This document shows positions 59,141 through 64,000 of a stretch of DNA of 64,000 nucleotides, one piece after another. The translations under genes and the position numbers were made by a program. The notes beneath the pieces were generated by a model. That model did not search any database. It saw only the letters and a program-made list of their open reading frames with translations, and was not told where the DNA came from. The first letter of the stretch is position 1. Each line of letters starts with the position of its first letter. Source of the stretch: Hordeum vulgare subsp. vulgare. Taxonomy: Eukaryota > Streptophyta > Magnoliopsida > Poales > Poaceae. The stretch spans positions 509,503,225 to 509,567,224 of the forward strand of contig NC_058518.1 in NCBI RefSeq assembly GCF_904849725.1, given 5' to 3'.

Positions 59141-61198
59141 GAAGATGCACTTTTCCGCTTTGGGTTCCACCTTTTCAGGCTGAAGCTTTTTGACATAAGC
59201 ATCACATCCCCAAACTTTAAGAAACGACAACTTTGGCCTTTTGCCATACCACAGTTCGTATGGTGTCGTCTCAACGGATTTTGATGGTGCCCTATTTAAA
59301 GTGAATGTAGCTGTTTCTAATGCATAACGTCAAAATGATAACGGCAAATCGGTAAGAGACATCATAGATCACACCATCTCTAATAAAGTACGATTACGAC
59401 GTTCGGACACACCATTACGGTGTGGTGTTCGAGGCGGTGTCAACTGTGAAACAATTCCACATTGTCTTAAGTGAGCACCAAACTCGAAACTCAGATATTC
59501 ACCCCCAGGATCAGACCGTAGGAACTTGATCTTCTTGTTAGGATGATTTTCAACTTCACTCTGAAATTGCTTGAACTTTTCAAATGTTTCAGACTTGTGC
59601 TTCATTAAGTAGACATAACCATATCTACTCAAATCGTCAGTGAAGGTGAGAAAATAACGATATCCGCCGCGTGCCTCTACGCTCATCGGACCACACATAT
59701 CGGTATGTATGATTTCCAACAAGTCACTTGCACGCTCCATTGTTCCGGAGAACGGAGTTTTAGTCATCTTGCCCATGAGGCATAGTTCGCACGTGTCAAG
59801 TGAATCAAAGTCAAGTGACTCCAAAAGTCCGTCGGCATGGAGTTTCTTCATGCGCTTTACACCAATATGACCTAAGCGGCAGTGCCACAAAAATATGGCG
59901 CTATCATTGTTAACTCTAACTCTTTTGGTCTCAATGTTATGTATGTGTGTATCGTTATCAAGATTCAATATGAACAATCCTCTCACATTGGGTGCATGAC
60001 CATAAAAGATGTTACTCATAGAAATAGAACAACCATTATTCTCTGACTTAAAAGAGTAACCGTATCGCAATAAACAAGATCCAGATATAATGTTCATGCT
60101 CAACGCAGGCACTAAATAACAATGATTCAAGTTCATAACTAATCCTGATGGTAACTGAAGTGAAACTGTGCCGATGGCGATTGCATCAACCTTGGAACCA
60201 TTTCCTACGCGCATCGTCACTTCATCTTTCGCCAGCCTTCGTCTATTCCGCAGTTCCTGTTTCGAGTTGCAAATATGAGCAACAGAACCGGTATCGAATA
60301 CCCAGGCACTACTACGAGAGCCGGTTAAGTACACATCAATAACATGTATATCAAATATACCTGATTTTTCTTTGGCCGCCTTCTTATCTGCCAGATACTT
60401 GGGGCAATTGCGCTTCCAGTGACCCATACCCTTGCAATAGTAACACTCTGTTTCAGGCTTAGGTCCAGCTTTGTGTTTCTTCGTCGGATTGGCAACAGGC
60501 TTGCCGCTCTTCTTTGAATTACCCTTCTTGCCTTTGCCGTTTCTCTTGAAACTAGTGGTCTTATTAACCATCAACACTTGATGTTCTTTACGGAGTTCAG
60601 ACTCTGCGACTTTCAGCATCGCAAACAACTCGCCGGGTGACTTGTTCATCCCTTGCATGTTGTAGTTCAACACAAAGCCTTTATAGCTTGGCGGCAGTGA
60701 TTGAAAGATTCTGTCAGTGATAGCCTCTTGCGCGAGTTCAATCCCCAGCTCAGCTAGACGGTTTGAGTACCCAGACATTTTGAGCACATGTTCACTGACA
60801 GATGAGTTCTCCTCCATCTTGCAAGCATAGAATTTATCGGAGGTCTCATACTTCTCGATCCGGGCGTTCTTCTGAAAGATAAACTTCAACTCCTGGAACA
60901 TCTCAAATGCTCCATGACGCTCAAAGCGACGTTGAAGTCCCGGTTCTAAGCCATACAAGACTGCACATTGAACTACTCAGTAGTCCTCCTTACGTGCTAA
61001 CCAAGCGTTCTTAACATCCTGATCAGCCGTAGCGGGTGGTTCATCTCCTAGCGCAGCATTAAGGACATAATCCTTCTTCCTAGCTTGTAAGATTAGCTTA
61101 AGATTACGAGCCCAGTCTACAAAGTTGCTTCCATCATCTTTCAACTTAGCTTTCTCTAGGAACGTATTAAAATTCAGGGTGACTGTCGCGTGAGCCAT
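59141..61198 (-). pseudogene. Element C gag, protease and integrase
   Basis: Minus strand from ATG 61198: MAHATVTLNFNTFLEKAKLK, NFVDWARNLKLILQARKKDY (gag). TGA at 60977-60979 falls where Ser is expected, then YGLEPGLQRRFERHGAFEMF, MSGYSNRLAELGIEL, the CCHC knuckle CYYCKGMGHWKRNC, protease WVFDTGSVAHIC, pre-integrase LWHCRLGHIGVKRMKKLH, integrase HTDMCGPM, FTDDLSRYGYVYL, LRSDPGGEYLS and RNGVSERRNRTLLEMV. A TGA at 59369-59371 sits at an Arg position (CGA to TGA). It continues as SKSVETTPYELWYG and LKVWGCDAYVKKLQPEK to the Sukkula junction. Full family architecture but at least three stops across the element. Confidence 0.88.
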
Positions 61199-62439
61199 GA
61201 TCTACAACACAAATATATTCAAAGTGGACTTAGACTAAGTTCAAGATAATTAGAGTTTAACTTAATTAAATTATTCGCTAAACTCCCACTCAAAAAGTAC
61301 ATCTCTCTAGTCATTTGAGTGGTTCATGATCCACTTACACTAGCTCAAGTCCGATCATCACGTGAGTTGAGTATAGTTTCAGTGGTAAGCATGCCTATGC
61401 TAATCATATCATCTATATGATTCATGATCGACCTTTCGGTCTCATGTGTTCCGAGGCCATGTCTGCACATGCTAGGCTCGTCAAGCTTAACCCGAGTGTT
61501 CCGCGTGCGCAACTGTTTTGCACCCGTTGTATGTGAACGTTGAGTCTATCACACCCGATCATCACGTGGTGTCTCAAAACGACGAACTGTAGCAACGGTG
61601 CACAGTCAGGGAGAACACAATTTCGTCTTGAAATTTTAGTGAGAGATCACCTCATAATGCTACCGTTGTTCTAACCAAAATAAGGTGCATAAAAGGATTA
61701 ACATCACATGCAATTCATAAGTGACATGATATGGCCATCATCACGTGCTCCTTGATCTCCATGACCAAAGCACTGGCACGATCTTCCTGTCACCGGCGCC
61801 GCACCATGATATCCATCAACGTGTCACCATCGGGGTTGTCGTGCTACTCATGCTATTACTACTAAAGCTACATCCTAGCAAAATAGTAAACGCATCTGCA
61901 AGCACAAACATTAGTATAAAGACAACCCTATGGCTCCTGCCGGTTGCCGTACCATCGACGTGCAAGTCGATATTATCTATTACAACATGATCATCTCATA
62001 CATCCAATATATCACATCACATCGTTGGCCATATCACATCACAAGCATACCCTGCAAAAACAAGTTAGACGTCCTCTAATTTTGTTGTTGCATGTTTTAC
62101 GTGGTGACCATGGGTATCTAGTAGGATCGCATCTTACTTACGCAAACACCACAACGGAGATATATGAGTTGCTATTTAACCTCATCCAAGGACCTCCTTG
62201 GTCAAATCCGATTCAACTAAAGTTGGAGAAACTGACACTTGCCAGTCATCATTGAGCAACGGGGTTACTCGTGGCGATGAAACCAGTCTCTCCTAAGCGT
62301 ACGAGTAATGTCGGTCCAAGCTGCTTCAATCCAACAATACCGCGGAATCAAGAAAAGACTAAGGAGGGTAGCAAAACGCACATCACCGCCCACAAAAACT
62401 TTTGTGTTCTACTCGAGAAGACATCTACGCATGAACCTA
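61199..62439 (-). other. Element C untranslated leader between PBS and gag
   Basis: About 1.24 kb between the PBS and the gag ATG on the minus strand. It is closely similar to the leaders of A (about 15000-16223) and B (about 49940-51175). The long leader is characteristic of BARE-type elements, where packaging and translation signals reside; plus-strand ORFs here are antisense. Confidence 0.7.
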
Positions 62440-62452
62440 GCTCATGATGCCA
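62440..62452 (-). promoter_or_regulatory. Element C primer-binding site, variant
   Basis: Minus-strand TGGCATCATGAGC, the same variant as in element A. Confidence 0.7.
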
Positions 62453-62453
62453 C

Positions 62454-62802
62454 TGTTGGGGAACGTCGCATGGGAAACAAAAAATTTCCTACGCGCACGA
62501 AGACCTATCATGGTGATGTCCATCTACGAGAGGGGATGAGTGATCTACGTACCCTTGTAGACCGTACAGCATAAGCGTTAGTGAACGCGGTTGATGTAGT
62601 GGAACGTCCTCACGTCCCTCGATCCGCCCCGCGAACAATCCCGCGATCAGTCCCACGATCTACTACCGAACGGACGGCACCTCCGCGTTCAGCACACGTA
62701 CAGCTCGACGATGATCTCGGCCTTCTTGATCCAGCAAGAGAGACGGAGAGGTATAAGAGTTCTCCGGCAGTGTGACGGCGCTCCGGAGGTTGGTGATGAT
62801 TT
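62454..62802 (-). repeat. Element C 5' LTR, truncated by element D
   Basis: 349 bases matching the U5/R side of the other LTRs (tgttggggaacgtcgc to ggaggttggtgatgat), then an abrupt switch to opposite-strand LTR sequence. Confidence 0.88.
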
Positions 62803-64000
62803 TGGTTGAATTATGCCCTAGAGGCAATGATAAATATAGTTATTATTATAATTCCTGTATCAAGATAATAGTTTATTATCCATGCTATAATTGTATTGAA
62901 TGAAGACTCATTTACATGTGTGGATACATAGACAAAACACCGTCCCTAGCATGCCTCTAGTTGGCTAGCCAGTTGATCGATGATAGTCAGTGTCTTCTGA
63001 TTATGAACAAGGTGTTGTTGCTTGATAACTGGATCACGTCATTGGGAGAATCACGTGATGGACTAGACCCAAACTAATAGACATAGCATGTTGATCGTGT
63101 CATTTTGTTGCTACTGTTTTCTGCGTGTCAAGTATTTATTCGTATGACCATGAGATCATATAACTCACTGACACCGGAGGAATGCTTTGTGTGTATCAAA
63201 CGTCGCAACGTAACTGGGTGACTATAAAGATGCTCTACAGGTATCTCCGAAGGTGTTAATTGAGTTAGTATGGATCAGGACTGGGATTTGTCACTCCGTG
63301 TGACGGAGAGGTAACTCGGGGCCCACTCGGTAATACAACATCACACACAAGCCTTGCAAGCAATGTAACTTGGTGTAAGTTGCGGAATCTTATATTACGT
63401 AAGGAGTAAAGAGACTTGCCGGTAAACGAGATTGAAATAGGTATGCGGATACTGACGATCGAATCTCGGGCAAGTAACATACCGAAGGACAAAGGGAATG
63501 ACATACGGGATTATACGAATCCTTGGCACTGAGGTTCAAACGATAAGATCTTCGTAGAATATGTAGGATCCAATATGGGCATCCAGGTCCCGCTGTTGGA
63601 TATTGACCGAGGAGTCTCTCGGGTCATGTCTACATAGTTCTCGAACCCGCAGGGTGTGCACACTTAAGGTTCGACGTTGTTTTATGCGTATTTGAGTTAT
63701 ATGGTTGGTTACCGAATGTTGGTCGGAGTCCCGGATGAGATCACGGACGTCACGAGGGTTTCCGGAATGGTCCGGAAACGAAGATTGATATATAGGATGA
63801 CCTCATTTGATTACCGAAAGGTTTTCGGAGTTACCGGGAATGTACCGGGAATGACGAATGGGTTCCGGGAGTTCACCGGGGGGGGGAACCCACCCCGGGG
63901 AAGCCCATAGGCCTTGGGGGAGACACACCAGCCCTTAGTGGGCTGGTGGGACAGCCCACAAGTGCCCTATGCGCCAAGGAGAAGAAAATCAAGAGAGAAA
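62803..64000 (+). mobile_element. Angela-type LTR, forward (element D), runs off the window
   Basis: From tggttgaattatgccctaga (62803) the sequence is a forward BARE/Angela LTR. It is closest to the reverse complement of element C's 3' LTR (shared gaattatgccctagaggcaa and gaatgaagactcatttacat). The start shows two changes from the expected TGTTGGAATT. It includes the usual taccgaatgttggtcggag and gtttccggaatggtccgga segments and ends mid-LTR. It probably belongs to another element inserted into C's 5' LTR; the rest lies outside. Confidence 0.82.

Larger units (their letters stand above)
42162..62802 (-). mobile_element. Copia element C (BARE-1/Angela type), old and interrupted
   Basis: Reverse-oriented element with 3' LTR 42162-43636 and the remaining part of its 5' LTR at 62454-62802. 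The internal domain is split into 43637-44390, 53020-54240 and 59141-62453 by element B and the Sukkula solo LTR; joined lengths give about 5.3 kb, as expected for a full BARE/Angela interior. It encodes gag, protease, integrase, RT and RNase H with clear motifs but several stops. The left target site would be CTTTC (42157-42161); the right one is beyond the window because element D begins inside the 5' LTR. Confidence 0.88.

Overview
The window is plant nuclear DNA, almost certainly from a Triticeae grass (wheat, Aegilops, barley or rye). It contains BARE-1/WIS/Angela copia LTRs, a Sukkula LTR, Stowaway MITEs, a CACTA element rich in TTTAGTCCCGG palindromes, and degraded LINE sequence. Nearly all of it is transposable-element sequence in nested layers. 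The only non-transposon gene I recognise is a broken B3-domain fragment. I see no tRNA or rRNA gene and no CRISPR array. Nothing identifies the species.

Layout. 1-2600 is AT-rich and unassigned. 2918-3950 is a broken gene-like unit (copy 0 of a family described below). 4102-18047 is copia element A (minus strand, two 1810-bp LTRs, TSD TTCAT). A young copia element E is nested inside it (6661-12015, plus strand, 458-bp LTRs that look identical, TSD TGCTT). 18053-19573 is AT-rich with a long imperfect tandem duplication. 19577-25742 holds three TIR elements with TAA-type target sites (PIF/Harbinger-like). Each carries a diverged copy of the same proline- and acid-rich gene as copy 0. Two Stowaway MITEs lie at 23422-23585 and 26335-26446, and a decayed LINE at about 26470-28680.

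28900-40797 is an 11.9-kb CACTA transposon (TSD AAA). On its minus strand it carries a TnpD-type transposase with two frameshifts and one TGA, and a TnpA-like gene whose last six exons encode a Ulp1-type cysteine protease domain with apparently intact splice sites. It also has a small third ORF, a 336-339-bp tandem array, a long hairpin and internal copies of its subterminal palindromes. 41547-42022 is the B3 fragment.

42162 to about 62802 is an old BARE/Angela-type element C (minus strand). Three later insertions split it: copia element B (44391-53008, 11-bp target duplication), a 4895-bp Sukkula solo LTR (54241-59135, TSD CCTAT), and at 62803 an opposite-facing Angela-type LTR (D) that runs off the window.

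How the parts relate. A and B carry the same non-coding, shrunken internal domain between LTRs that are still similar, so they look like a non-autonomous subfamily mobilised in trans. C shows what a more complete relative looked like. E is the youngest insertion and is one base away from an open frame at each of two homopolymer runs. The least described item is the four-copy gene family in and around the TAA-target TIR elements.
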